A stretch of DNA of 39,733 bases from Agrococcus sediminis (GTDB lineage Bacteria; Actinomycetota; Actinomycetes; Actinomycetales; Microbacteriaceae): the NCBI RefSeq assembly GCF_007923295.1, contig NZ_VOIR01000014.1, forward strand, positions 1-39,733. The letters run 5' to 3'. Below, in pieces: positions 25,846-33,640 of the stretch (position 1 is its first letter; each line of letters begins with the position of its first letter). The notes under the pieces were generated by a model, which was not told where the DNA came from, made no database searches, and worked only from the letters and a program-made list of their open reading frames with translations. The position numbers and the translations under genes are program-made.

Positions 25846-25866
25846 CGCCCTCCAGTCTCCCACGCC

Positions 25867-25881
25867 TAGGATGGAGCCATC
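25867..25881 (+). promoter_or_regulatory. gltX -10 box (TAGGAT), near-leaderless
   Basis: TAGGAT at 25867-25872 lies nine bases before the gltX ATG. The leader would be only a few bases long. Confidence 0.5.
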
Positions 25882-27372
25882 ATGAGCGTCCCCTTCTCGA
25901 CGGCGACGGGCGGCGATGTCGTCGTCCGCTTCTGCCCCTCGCCCACCGGCACCCCGCACGTCGGCCTCATCCGCACCGCGCTGTTCAACTGGGCGTACGC
26001 GCGCCACCACGGCGGGAAGATGGTGTTCCGCATCGAGGACACCGACGCGGCGCGCGACAGCCAGGAGTCGTACGAGCAGCTGCTCGAGGCGATGCGCTGG
26101 CTCGGCATCGACTGGGACGAGGGCGTCGAGACCGGCGGCCCGAACGCCCCCTACCGGCAGTCGCAGCGCGGCGAGATCTACGCCGAGCTCATCGAGCGGC
26201 TCAAGGAGTCGGGGCACCTCTACGAGTCGTTCGCGACCGCCGAGGAGATCGAGGCCCGCAACATCGACCTGGGCCGCGACCCGCGCCAGGGCTACGACAA
26301 CTTCGAGCGCGACCTGACGAGCGAGGAGCGCCAGGCGCACCGCGACGCCGGCCGCCAGCCGAGCCTGCGCCTGCGCGTGCCGGACGAGGACCTCTCGTTC
26401 GACGACCTCGTGCGCGGCGAGATCACGTTCCCCGCCGGCTCCTTCTCCGACTTCGTCGTGGTGCGCCCGAACGGCGCGCCGCTCTACACCTTCGTCAACC
26501 CCGTCGACGACGCGCTCATGGGCGTCACGCACGTGCTGCGCGGCGAGGACCTGCTCTCGTCGACGCCGCGGCAGATCGCGCTGTACCGCGCCCTCGCCGA
26601 GATCGGCGTCGCATCCGCCATCCCGCGCTTCGGCCACCTGCCGTACGTCATGGGGGAGGGCAGCAAGAAGCTCTCGAAGCGCGATCCGCAGTCCAACCTC
26701 TTCCTGCTACGCGAGGCCGGCTTCATCCCCGAGGGCCTGCTCAACTACCTCGCGCTGCTCGGCTGGTCGATCGCGCCCGACCGCGACGTCTTCACGCGCG
26801 ACGAGCTGATCGCCGCGTTCGACGTCGAGGACGTCAACCCCAACCCGTCGCGCTTCGACCCGAAGAAGGCCGAGTCGATCAACGGCGACCACGTGCGCAT
26901 GCTCGCCGCCGACGACTTCGCGGCGCGCCTCGAGCCCTACCTCGGCCGCATCTTCGACGGCCCGCCGAGCGACGAGCAGCGCGCGGTGCTCGCGCAGGCG
27001 GCGCCGCTCGTGCAGGAGCGCATGCAGCTCATCGGCCAGGCCGAGGACATGCTGGGCTTCCTGTTCCTCGACACCGAGGACATCCACCACGACTCCGACG
27101 CGGTCGCGAGCCTCGGCGACGACGCGCACGCCGTGCTCGAGGCCTCGCGCCGCGCGCTCGAGGAGCTCGAGTCGTTCGACGCCGCGAGCATCGAGCAGGT
27201 GCTGCGCGAGGTGCTCGTCGAGGGCCTCGGCATCAAGCCGCGCTTCGCCTTCACGCCGCTGCGCGTCGCCGTCACCGGCCGCCGCATCTCGCCGCCGCTG
27301 TTCGAGTCCCTCGAGCTGCTCGGCCGCGAGGCGTCGCTCGCCCGCATCGAGCGGCTGGCCGCGAGGGTCTGA
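25882..27372 (+). CDS. gltX: Glutamyl-tRNA synthetase
   Basis: GltX charges tRNA-Glu, and in bacteria lacking GlnRS also tRNA-Gln, which is then amidated. The 496-residue class I enzyme shows the HIGH-type motif in [19 protein letters not shown] (HVGL), [26 protein letters not shown] and the KLSKR motif in the second signature, followed by the anticodon-binding helical domain. ATG at 25882 follows a -10 box closely. The stop overlaps the next gene's ATG by one base, so the flavoprotein gene is probably coexpressed. A tRNA-Gln gene lies 2 kb downstream. Confidence 0.96.
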   Translation: MSVPFSTATGGDVVVRFCPSPTGTPHVGLIRTALFNWAYARHHGGKMVFRIEDTDAARDSQESYEQLLEAMRWLGIDWDEGVETGGPNAPYRQSQRGEIYAELIERLKESGHLYESFATAEEIEARNIDLGRDPRQGYDNFERDLTSEERQAHRDAGRQPSLRLRVPDEDLSFDDLVRGEITFPAGSFSDFVVVRPNGAPLYTFVNPVDDALMGVTHVLRGEDLLSSTPRQIALYRALAEIGVASAIPRFGHLPYVMGEGSKKLSKRDPQSNLFLLREAGFIPEGLLNYLALLGWSIAPDRDVFTRDELIAAFDVEDVNPNPSRFDPKKAESINGDHVRMLAADDFAARLEPYLGRIFDGPPSDEQRAVLAQAAPLVQERMQLIGQAEDMLGFLFLDTEDIHHDSDAVASLGDDAHAVLEASRRALEELESFDAASIEQVLREVLVEGLGIKPRFAFTPLRVAVTGRRISPPLFESLELLGREASLARIERLAARV

Positions 27373-28283
27373 TGGACGTCGACGTCGTCGTCATCGGCGC
27401 CGGCCCCGCGGGGCTCGCGGCGGCGCTCAACCTGGCGCGCCAGCAGCGCTCGGTGGCGCTGCTCGACTCCAACCGGCCCCGGCACGCGGCGACGCTGCAG
27501 TCGCACGGCTTCGTCACCCGCGACGGCGTCTCGCCGCTCGAGCTGCGCACGCTCGGCCGCGACGAGGTGCTGCGCTACCCGACGGTCGCCTACGAGCGCA
27601 CGCTCGTGCGGCAGGTGGTCGCGGTCGACGACGGATTCGCGGTGCAGGCGGAGCAGGCAGGCTCGCGGGCCGAGAGCGAGACCCGGGCCGCCGCGGTCCT
27701 CATCGCGACGGGCCTGAGCGAGACGCTGCCCGCCTCGCACCACGTGCGCCCCTGGTACGGCACGAGCCTCCACTCGTGCATGGACTGCGACGGCTACGAC
27801 AAGCGCGGGCAGGCGCTCGCCCTCATCGGCGAGACCGACGACCTCGTCGACCGCGCCATGGTCATCCGCCGCCACACCGACGACCTCGCCGTCTTCACGA
27901 ACGGGTCGGATGCGGTCGACGCGGCGGGCGAGGAGCGCCTGGCCGCGCACGGGGTCGCCCTCGTGCGCACGCCGATCGCCGCGATCGAGGGCGACCGCGA
28001 CGGGATGCGCGCGATCGTGCTCGAGGACGGCGCGCGGAGCGAGCGCACGGGCGGCTTCGTGCGCCCGTGGTGGCACCCGCAGCTCGAGTTCGCCGAGCCG
28101 CTCGGCCTCGAGACCGACGAGGACGGGCTCGTGCTCGTCGACCGCGCGCAGCGCGCCTCGGTCGAGGGCGTCTACGCGGCGGGCGACATCACGCCCGGCT
28201 TCCGGCAGCTGGCGGTCGCGGCCGGTGCCGGCACCATCGCGGCCTCGGTCATCAACCGCGACCTCATCGCGCGCGACCGCTGA
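27372..28283 (+). CDS. NAD(P)/FAD-dependent oxidoreductase, thioredoxin-reductase-like
   Basis: The 303-residue flavoprotein has the FAD motif VVIGAGPAGLAAALNLAR at the start, the redox pair in HSCMDCDGYD, and the C-terminal GVYAAGDITPGFRQLAVAAG that closes on FAD. Length and order fit the thioredoxin reductase class, but the second nucleotide motif is not the usual GxGxxG (it reads LIGETDDLVDRAM), so NADPH use may differ. It belongs to the TrxB-like proteins whose partner is often unknown. It starts at ATG 27372, overlapping the gltX stop by one base. A REP-like cluster follows. Confidence 0.85.
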   Translation: MDVDVVVIGAGPAGLAAALNLARQQRSVALLDSNRPRHAATLQSHGFVTRDGVSPLELRTLGRDEVLRYPTVAYERTLVRQVVAVDDGFAVQAEQAGSRAESETRAAAVLIATGLSETLPASHHVRPWYGTSLHSCMDCDGYDKRGQALALIGETDDLVDRAMVIRRHTDDLAVFTNGSDAVDAAGEERLAAHGVALVRTPIAAIEGDRDGMRAIVLEDGARSERTGGFVRPWWHPQLEFAEPLGLETDEDGLVLVDRAQRASVEGVYAAGDITPGFRQLAVAAGAGTIAASVINRDLIARDR

Positions 28284-28302
28284 CCCCTCCCGCCCCCACT
28301 CC

Positions 28303-28400
28303 CGCTCATCGAGTAGGCCCCCTCCCCGCTCATCGAGTAGGCCCGAAGGGCCGACCCCTCCCCGCTCATCGAGTAGGCCCGAAGGGCCGTATCGAGATGT
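28303..28400 (+). repeat. Second REP-like palindromic cluster (three partial or full units)
   Basis: Three units start with GCTCATCGAGTAG at 28305, 28329 and 28365. The first is cut before the hairpin, the second has the hairpin GGCCC-GAA-GGGCC, and the third is complete (28368-28400), ending in GTATCGAGATG so that CATC pairs with GATG. The plan GTAG foot, hairpin and outer pairing is the same as at 6798-6952, with different bases in the stems. Confidence 0.78.
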
Positions 28401-28414
28401 CAGCCCCCCGCTGT

Positions 28415-28420
28415 AGCCTG
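28415..28420 (+). promoter_or_regulatory. -10 box (TAGCCT)
   Basis: TAGCCT lies 38 bases before the ATG at 28459, with GGAGGAGG as ribosome binding site in between. Confidence 0.4.
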
Positions 28421-28458
28421 GTCTGCGCACGCGGTCACCCCGCGGAGGAGGCACAGCC

Positions 28459-29199
28459 ATGACGCTCATCGACGACCGGCCGAAGACGCAGCGCACGCTC
28501 TCGGCGCCCGAGCGCAAGGCGCGCCGCAAGCGCGTGCTCACCTGGCTGCTGCCGATCGTCGGCGTGCTGCTCATCGGCGGGCTCTTCTGGTTCACCCAAC
28601 AGCTGCTCGCGGGCGGCCTCGGGGAGCCCCGCGAGGCCACCGCCGAGGAGGTCTCGGCCAACAACACGACCCAGTTCGGCGAGGCCGGCACGTCGTACGC
28701 AGTGCAGTACCAGGTCGTCACGCTCAACCTCGCGAGCCTGCCGATCGCGGCCGAGGAGCTCTCGATGGGGCCCGACGCGCAAGCGGTCATCGCCCCCGGG
28801 TACGGCTTCCTCGACACCACCTTCTACCGCGGCCAGGGCGGCGGCATCGAGGGGCAGGGCTACTTCACCGAGATGATGTCGTCGGTGACGGCCACCACGT
28901 CCGGCGGCGAGGTCGTGCGCTTCGACATGGCCCGCTCGCCGGTCGGGTGGGCCGAGTTCCCGTCGGCGATGCGCGCGGTCGAGTCGGGCGCGGCAGCCTT
29001 CGGCTGGCCGGTCGACGACGCCGAGATCACCGCCTTCACCGAGGAGGTCGCCGACGCCGTGCGCACCGGGCAGGCCACCGAGTGGGCGATCCCCGCGGGC
29101 GACGCGATGGGCATGCCGGTGAGCGGCCTGGTGTCCTGCTCGGGCGACGGGATGTGCGTGCTCAGCTACGCGATCGACGTCTCCCGCACCGCCGACTGA
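28459..29199 (+). CDS. Membrane-anchored extracytoplasmic protein of unknown function
   Basis: The 246-residue protein has a basic N-terminus (APERKARRKRVL) and one membrane segment (WLLPIVGVLLIGGLFWF) at about residues 29-47, then a soluble domain of about 195 residues that should lie outside the cell. Only two cysteines occur, close together in LVSCSGDGMCVLS near the C-terminus, and probably form a disulfide. I recognise no family. ATG at 28459 has GGAGGAGG upstream. It lies between the REP-like cluster and a tRNA gene and has no operon partner. Confidence 0.75.
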   Translation: MTLIDDRPKTQRTLSAPERKARRKRVLTWLLPIVGVLLIGGLFWFTQQLLAGGLGEPREATAEEVSANNTTQFGEAGTSYAVQYQVVTLNLASLPIAAEELSMGPDAQAVIAPGYGFLDTTFYRGQGGGIEGQGYFTEMMSSVTATTSGGEVVRFDMARSPVGWAEFPSAMRAVESGAAAFGWPVDDAEITAFTEEVADAVRTGQATEWAIPAGDAMGMPVSGLVSCSGDGMCVLSYAIDVSRTAD

Positions 29200-29244
29200 G
29201 GCGGCCGGCGCGCGCCACGATTCGCGCGGAGGGCGCCGAGTTGC

Positions 29245-29250
29245 TATGCT
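29245..29250 (+). promoter_or_regulatory. -10 box (TATGCT) for tRNA-Gln
   Basis: TATGCT lies 35 bases before the tRNA gene on the same strand. The -35 region is weak. Confidence 0.4.
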
Positions 29251-29285
29251 CGTCTCTTGGCTCGCCCGCCTCGGCATGCGGCCAT

Positions 29286-29357
29286 TGGGGTATGGTGTAA
29301 TTGGCAACACGGAGGTTTCTGGTACCTTTGTTCTTGGTTCGAGTCCAGGTACCCCAG
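29286..29357 (+). tRNA. tRNA-Gln (anticodon CTG)
   Basis: The acceptor stem TGGGGTA pairs fully with TACCCCA. The D arm is GTGT/ACAC; the anticodon stem GAGGT/ACCTT holds the loop TTCTGGT with anticodon CTG, reading CAG; the T arm is CTTGG-TTCGAGT-CCAGG, and the discriminator base is G. CCA is not encoded. A terminator follows six bases later. No integrase or att duplication is seen beside it. Confidence 0.95.
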
Positions 29358-29363
29358 CACTTC

Positions 29364-29388
29364 GAAGCCCCCGCGACGCGGGGGCTTC
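29364..29388 (+). terminator. tRNA-Gln terminator
   Basis: GAAGCCCCCGC, loop GAC, GCGGGGGCTTC: a perfect 11-bp stem just after the tRNA, followed by TCGCTTGTCC. Confidence 0.85.
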
Positions 29389-29447
29389 TCGCTTGTCCGG
29401 GCGCATTCCGGGCCCGTCGCGCTCGGCCCGCGAGCGGCTCCCGCGCC

Positions 29448-29460
29448 TAGACTGCGGCCC
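29448..29460 (+). promoter_or_regulatory. -10 box (TAGACT), leaderless start
   Basis: TAGACT at 29448-29453 lies seven bases before the ATG at 29461, and fixes that start over in-frame upstream starts that overlap the tRNA. Confidence 0.5.
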
Positions 29461-29862
29461 ATGGACCTCGCCGTCATCGCCTGCATCGCCGCCGCATTGG
29501 CGGCCGCCGTGCACGGCTACATCTTCGTGCTCGAGACGCTGCGCTGGGAGGAGCCGGGCACGCGGCGGGTGTTCGGCACGAGCCCCGAGCAGGCGGCGGC
29601 CACGAGGCAGCTCGCCGCCAACCAGGGCGTCTACAACCTGCTGCTCGGCATCGCCGCGCTCGCGGGCATCATCACGCTCGTGGCCGGCGCCCGAGGCGCG
29701 GGGCTCGCGGTGCTGCTGGCGTCGACGGGCATCATGCTCGCCGCCGCCCTCTACCTCGTGATCTCCGACCGCACGAAGGGCCGAGCGGCGGTCGTGCAGG
29801 GCTTCTTCCCGGCCATCGCGGTCGTGACCGGCCTCATCGCGCTCGGACAGGTGGCGTCGTGA
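29461..29862 (+). CDS. DUF1304 family membrane protein
   Basis: The 133-residue protein has four membrane segments and the family's conserved charged parts: IFVLETLRWEEPGTRRVFG after the first segment, then LAANQGVYNLLLGIAAL. DUF1304 proteins are small integral membrane proteins of unknown role. The start is set by the leaderless -10 box. Its stop overlaps the next gene's GTG by four bases (GTGA), so the two are co-translated. Confidence 0.88.
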   Translation: MDLAVIACIAAALAAAVHGYIFVLETLRWEEPGTRRVFGTSPEQAAATRQLAANQGVYNLLLGIAALAGIITLVAGARGAGLAVLLASTGIMLAAALYLVISDRTKGRAAVVQGFFPAIAVVTGLIALGQVAS

Positions 29863-30260
29863 GCGCCGTCCGCGCCGCGGCCCGCGTCGCCCTCGGCGGC
29901 GCGCTCATCCTCGCCGGCGTCAGCCACCTGACCTTCGCGCGCCGCGACTTCCGCGCGCAGGTGCCAGACACGGTCGTCGACCTGTCGCCGCTCGATGAGG
30001 ACGGCGTCGTGCTCGCATCCGGCGTCGTCGAGGTCGCGCTCGGCAGCGCCATCGCCTTCGCGCCCGAGCGGCACCGGCCGCTCGTCGGCCGCGTGGCCGC
30101 CGCGTTCTTCACGGCCATCTTCCCGGGCAACCTCTCGCAGTGGATCCACCGCCGCGACGCCTTCGGGCTCGACACCGACGAGCGCCGCTTCGGCCGCCTC
30201 TTCCTCCAGCCGGTGCTCATCGCCTGGGCGCTCTGGGCGACGCGCGCGCCGCGCCGCTGA
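29859..30260 (+). CDS. DoxX-like small membrane protein
   Basis: The 133-residue protein has an N-terminal membrane segment ARVALGGALILAGVSHL, a loop with FRAQVPDTVVDL, a second segment VVEVALGSAIAF and a third near AAAFFTAIFPGNLSQWIHRRDAFGLDTD, then FLQPVLIAWALWA. The AGVSHLTF and FPGNLSQWIHR parts fit DoxX-like/YphA-type proteins. GTG at 29859 overlaps the DUF1304 stop as GTGA. The gene is convergent with the BrkB-like gene, nine bases apart. Confidence 0.75.
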   Translation: MSAVRAAARVALGGALILAGVSHLTFARRDFRAQVPDTVVDLSPLDEDGVVLASGVVEVALGSAIAFAPERHRPLVGRVAAAFFTAIFPGNLSQWIHRRDAFGLDTDERRFGRLFLQPVLIAWALWATRAPRR

Positions 30261-30269
30261 CGGCCGCCG

Positions 30270-31586
30270 TCAGCGGCTGCCGCGGCTGCCGCGACGGCGA
30301 CCGAGGGCGCGTCGCAGCCGCCGCACGATGCCGCTGCCGCGCCGGCGGCCGCGCTCGCTGCGCGCGTCGGCCGGGCGCTCCGCGGCGCTCGCCCCCACGT
30401 GCTCGCCCGAGGCGTCCTGGCCCGACCCACGCGACGCATCCGTCGCCTCGTGCCGGTCGGCCGCGGTTCCCGCGCCGTCGTGCTCCACGTCCGCGTCGCG
30501 GTGCTGCTCGCGCAGCTCGCGGCCCTCGGCCTCGAGCCGGTCGCGCGCCTCGGCCTTCTTCTCGACCTTCTTCACGCCGCGCGGCGGCAGCTGGATGGCC
30601 GACTCCGCCTCGATGCCCGCCTGCAGCTGGCGGGCGCGCTCGACTTCGGCGTCGACCTCGGCGCCGAGCAGCAGCACGATGTTGAAGACCCAGAGGGCGA
30701 ACAGCAGCGCCATGACGGTGCCGATCGCGCCGTAGGAGCTGTAGCCCGAGGCGGACGTGAAGTAGAGCCCGAGCGCCACGGAGGCGAGCGCGATGCCGAT
30801 GATCGCGACGACCGAGCCGATGCTGACCCACGTGAACTTCGGCTGCTGCAGGTTGGGGGCCAGGTAGTAGAGCAGGGCGATCATCGCGATCACGAGCGCG
30901 AGGATCACGGGCCACTTCACCCACGCCCAGATCGGCAGGAAGGTCTGCGTCATGAACGCGAGGAAGCCGCCGAGCCCGAGCGGCTCGGCGATGGGGCCGA
31001 GCACGCCCGTCACCAGCGCGTCGTTGACGGCGAGCGACACGAGGATGACCACCACGCCCACGAGCAGCGCGACGGTGATCAGCAGCATCGTCGCCGTCTG
31101 CTTGATGAAGCCGCGGCCCTCCTCGATGCCGTAGACGATGTTCATGCAGCGCGAGAACGCCTTGACGTACGCGGATGCCGACCACACGGCCGTCGCGATA
31201 CCGATGATGAGCGCGATCACGCCCCCGGCCGCCGAGTCCGTCATCGTCTCGACGAGGTTGACGACGAGATCCCGGTAGTCCTCGGGCACCTGCCGCACGG
31301 CGTCGTCGACGATGCCCGTGACGGTCGACGCGTTGTTGGCGAGCACGAGCGAGATGATCGAGAAGACGGCGAGGAGGCCCGGCGCGAGCGACAGCACCAT
31401 GTAGTACGTCAGCATCGCGGCGAGGTCGGTGCCGCCGTCGCTGCCGAACTCCTTGAGGGCGCGCTTCAGCGCGTACTTCCAGCTCGCGCCCTCGAGCTTC
31501 GGCGGCGCGTCGGGCTTCTCGTCGTGGTCTGGGGCCGGTGCGTCCGCTGCGTCGAGCGTGGCGTCGATGGGGTCTCTGCTGGACAC
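30270..31586 (-). CDS. YihY/BrkB family membrane protein with long charged tail
   Basis: The 438-residue protein has a cytoplasmic N-terminus of about 40 residues, then the YihY domain with six membrane segments (LTYYMVLSLAPGLLAVFSII; GGVIALIIGIATAVWSASAYV; MLLITVALLVGVVVILVSLA; VILALVIAMIALLYYL; VSIGSVVAIIGIALASVALG; IGTVMALLFALWVFNIVLLL), ending in GAEVDAEVERARQ as in the family. The last 115 residues are hydrophilic, rich in Glu, Asp and Arg, and end in a strongly basic RRLRRALGRRRGSRGSR. The role is unknown; older names such as ribonuclease BN are wrong. GTG at 31586 has GAGAGGA upstream. Confidence 0.88.
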   Translation of the reverse strand: MSSRDPIDATLDAADAPAPDHDEKPDAPPKLEGASWKYALKRALKEFGSDGGTDLAAMLTYYMVLSLAPGLLAVFSIISLVLANNASTVTGIVDDAVRQVPEDYRDLVVNLVETMTDSAAGGVIALIIGIATAVWSASAYVKAFSRCMNIVYGIEEGRGFIKQTATMLLITVALLVGVVVILVSLAVNDALVTGVLGPIAEPLGLGGFLAFMTQTFLPIWAWVKWPVILALVIAMIALLYYLAPNLQQPKFTWVSIGSVVAIIGIALASVALGLYFTSASGYSSYGAIGTVMALLFALWVFNIVLLLGAEVDAEVERARQLQAGIEAESAIQLPPRGVKKVEKKAEARDRLEAEGRELREQHRDADVEHDGAGTAADRHEATDASRGSGQDASGEHVGASAAERPADARSERGRRRGSGIVRRLRRALGRRRGSRGSR

Positions 31587-31822
31587 GGGGCGTCCTCTCG
31601 CTGCTGTGCTGATGCCGCAGAACTGTACCCCAAACGGCTGGATGCGCGACCAGCTGCGGCGGCCGCGACCGCGCTCGATCGTGACCGAGCGGCCGATCGC
31701 CCCGTCAGTCTCCCGCGGCCTCGGGTCTGGTCCGCGACGACCCCTCAGGATGCGGTCAGCGTCCGCGCCTACCCTCGCACCGGAATGCGGCCGCCCGGGT
31801 CGACAAGCGGAAGGAGGATGGA
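31587..31822. other. Intergenic region at the left border of the complex-I-like module
   Basis: It holds the BrkB-like promoter (a TACAGT-type box on the minus strand near 31624) and, at the right, AAGGAGG at 31811-31817 for the DUF305 gene. No gene, integrase, direct repeat or RNA is seen. Codon and base use become looser to the right of here. Confidence 0.45.
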
Positions 31823-32101
31823 ATGGCTGACGCAATGGACGACATGATGAAGCACATGGACGAGATGGCCGACTCCACGCTGGACGAACTGTCGTCCGCG
31901 TCCGGGGACGAGTTCGACCGGAAGTTCCTGGAGATGATGATCAAGCACCACGCGCAGGCGATCGCGACGTCCGAACTCGCTTCGAGCAAGGCCGTGCACG
32001 CAGAGCTGAGAGAGCTGGCTGCGAAGATGCACTCGGATCAGATCGAGGAGAGCGAGCAGCTGCGCAGTTGGCACCAGCAGTGGGGACACGCGCAGGACTG
32101 A
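31823..32101 (+). CDS. Small DUF305 domain protein, without signal peptide
   Basis: The 92-residue protein starts with a Met-rich segment (MADAMDDMMKHMDEM) and holds the DUF305 core: FLEMMIKHHAQAIATSELA, then LRELAAKMHSDQIEESEQLRSWHQQW. DUF305 proteins usually are exported and often lie beside copper or other metal resistance genes; the HH pair and Met residues are candidate ligands. This copy has no signal peptide or membrane anchor, so it would be cytosolic. ATG at 31823 follows AAGGAGG at ideal spacing. It faces the end of the complex-I-like operon. Function in metal binding is inference. Confidence 0.82.
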   Translation: MADAMDDMMKHMDEMADSTLDELSSASGDEFDRKFLEMMIKHHAQAIATSELASSKAVHAELRELAAKMHSDQIEESEQLRSWHQQWGHAQD

Positions 32102-32110
32102 CGCTGCGAG

Positions 32111-32129
32111 GCCGCGGTGGGTCCGCGGC
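32111..32129. terminator. Hairpin between DUF305 and nuoN-like genes
   Basis: GCCGCGG, loop TGGGT, CCGCGGC, ten bases after the DUF305 stop. No T-tract follows. The remaining bases up to 32230 show no gene. Confidence 0.45.
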
Positions 32130-32230
32130 ATCGGGGCGTGCACCCGCCCGTCACGCCCTCATCGAGATCCGGGCCCACCGCGACCGCGTCGGCGCCCAGC
32201 TGCGATGTCGCAGGCACGGCCTCGTCCGGC

Positions 32231-33637
32231 TCAGAGCACCGAGAACACGACTCCGGCGGCGACCCCGAGCAGCACGCTGAGGACCGCGCCCGCCATCGCG
32301 GTGCGTGCCGCCCCGACCCTGAGCGGTGCAGTGGGCTGCGCTGGCACCGCATCGGCGGGGCGGTACAGGGGGATGATCCAGCGCAGGTAGTAGTAGAGGC
32401 TGACGACGCTGTTGGCCATCACGGCCACTGCCAACCAGGCCGCGCCGCCCTGCCACGCCGCGGCCGCGACGGTCAGCTTGCCGACGAAGATCGCGGTCGG
32501 CGGCGTGCCGACGAGTCCGAGGAGCGCGACGACCAGGGCCGCAGCGAGCGCCGGGTGTCGCCGCGCGAGTCCGCGGTAGTCTGCCAGGCTGCGGAAGCCG
32601 GGAAGCGCCAGGGTCACAGAGAACGCCGCCGCGTTGGTGACCGCGTATGCCAGCACGTAGAACAGCAGCGCCGGCAGCGCCAGCGCGCTCGTGGGCGCCA
32701 CCGCCACCGGCACCAGCAGGAACCCCGCCTGCCCGACGGTCGACCAGCCCAGCAGCCGGCGAGGGTCGTCCTGGGTGTATGCCGCGAGGTTGCCGAGCGT
32801 CATCGTGACGAGGGCGAGGACGCCGACGAAGGCGGCGGCCGGCGCCGGGTCCGGCAGAGCCGCCACGACCCGGAACGCGGCGAGGAACGCGCCGAGCTTC
32901 GGTACGGTCGTCAGGAACGTCGCGACCAGCCCGTTCGCCCCCTGCGCCGAGTCGGGCACCCAGAAGTGGCCGGGCACCGCGCCCGCCTTGAACATGAGGC
33001 CCGAGAGTACCGCGGCTGCCCCCACCGTCACCGCGCCGGCCGGTGATTCGGCGAGCGCGGCAGGCAGCTCGCCGTACACGCTCGTCCCGGACAGTCCGGT
33101 GAGGAGGGTGACGCCGACCAGCAGCAGGATGCCGAACAGCGCACCGAGCAGGTAGGTCTTGAGCGATGCCTCCGCAGCGCGCGCCGTGCCGGCGAGGCCG
33201 ATCAGGCCATAGAGCGGGATGCTCGCGAGCAGGAAGCCCACGGCGAGCACGAGGAGGTCCCCGGCGCCCGCGATGACCAGCGTCCCCGCGGCACCGAGCA
33301 GGGCGAGCGCGGCGGTCTCGCTCTCCCTGGGGGAGCCGGCGATGCTGCGGCGGCCCGCGAGGAGCACGAGCGCGGTGGCGCCGGAGACCGCGATGCGCGC
33401 CACCTGCGTCGTCGTGTCGACGAGGAAGGTGCCGGCGAACACGGCCTCCGGAGCGGCGGCGAACGTCACGGGCACGACCGTGGCGCTCAGCAGCGCCGTG
33501 GCTGTCGCGATGCCGTACGCCACGCCCTGCCTGGAGCGGGGCAGGTACGAGCCCGTGAGCAGCACGACGAGCGCGCCCGCGATCAGCACGATCTCGGGCA
33601 GCATCGCCAGGACGTCCAAGCCCGCGTCAGACTCCAC
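32231..33637 (-). CDS. NuoN-like proton-conducting membrane subunit of a complex-I-like pump
   Basis: The 468-residue protein has about fourteen membrane segments and the antiporter-like fold of complex I subunit N. The TM7 lysine is kept in MFKAGAVPGHFWVPD, TM8 lysine in TTVPKLGAFL, and the TM12 lysine in GTPPTAIFVGKL. The TM5 glutamate, normally in a GLELLSxPLY motif, is replaced: the sequence reads GFLLASIPLY with L136 at that place. It is the last gene of the H-J-K-L-M-N operon and begins with GTG at 33637, three bases after the nuoM-like stop. The family call is strong; the effect of the lost glutamate is inference. Confidence 0.85.
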   Translation of the reverse strand: MESDAGLDVLAMLPEIVLIAGALVVLLTGSYLPRSRQGVAYGIATATALLSATVVPVTFAAAPEAVFAGTFLVDTTTQVARIAVSGATALVLLAGRRSIAGSPRESETAALALLGAAGTLVIAGAGDLLVLAVGFLLASIPLYGLIGLAGTARAAEASLKTYLLGALFGILLLVGVTLLTGLSGTSVYGELPAALAESPAGAVTVGAAAVLSGLMFKAGAVPGHFWVPDSAQGANGLVATFLTTVPKLGAFLAAFRVVAALPDPAPAAAFVGVLALVTMTLGNLAAYTQDDPRRLLGWSTVGQAGFLLVPVAVAPTSALALPALLFYVLAYAVTNAAAFSVTLALPGFRSLADYRGLARRHPALAAALVVALLGLVGTPPTAIFVGKLTVAAAAWQGGAAWLAVAVMANSVVSLYYYLRWIIPLYRPADAVPAQPTAPLRVGAARTAMAGAVLSVLLGVAAGVVFSVL

Positions 33638-33640
33638 CGG

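Noticed and set aside
29286-29357. tRNA-Gln as attachment site of an integrated element
   Set aside because: No duplicated tRNA 3' end or integrase is seen within the window, and the genes on both sides look like core genes.
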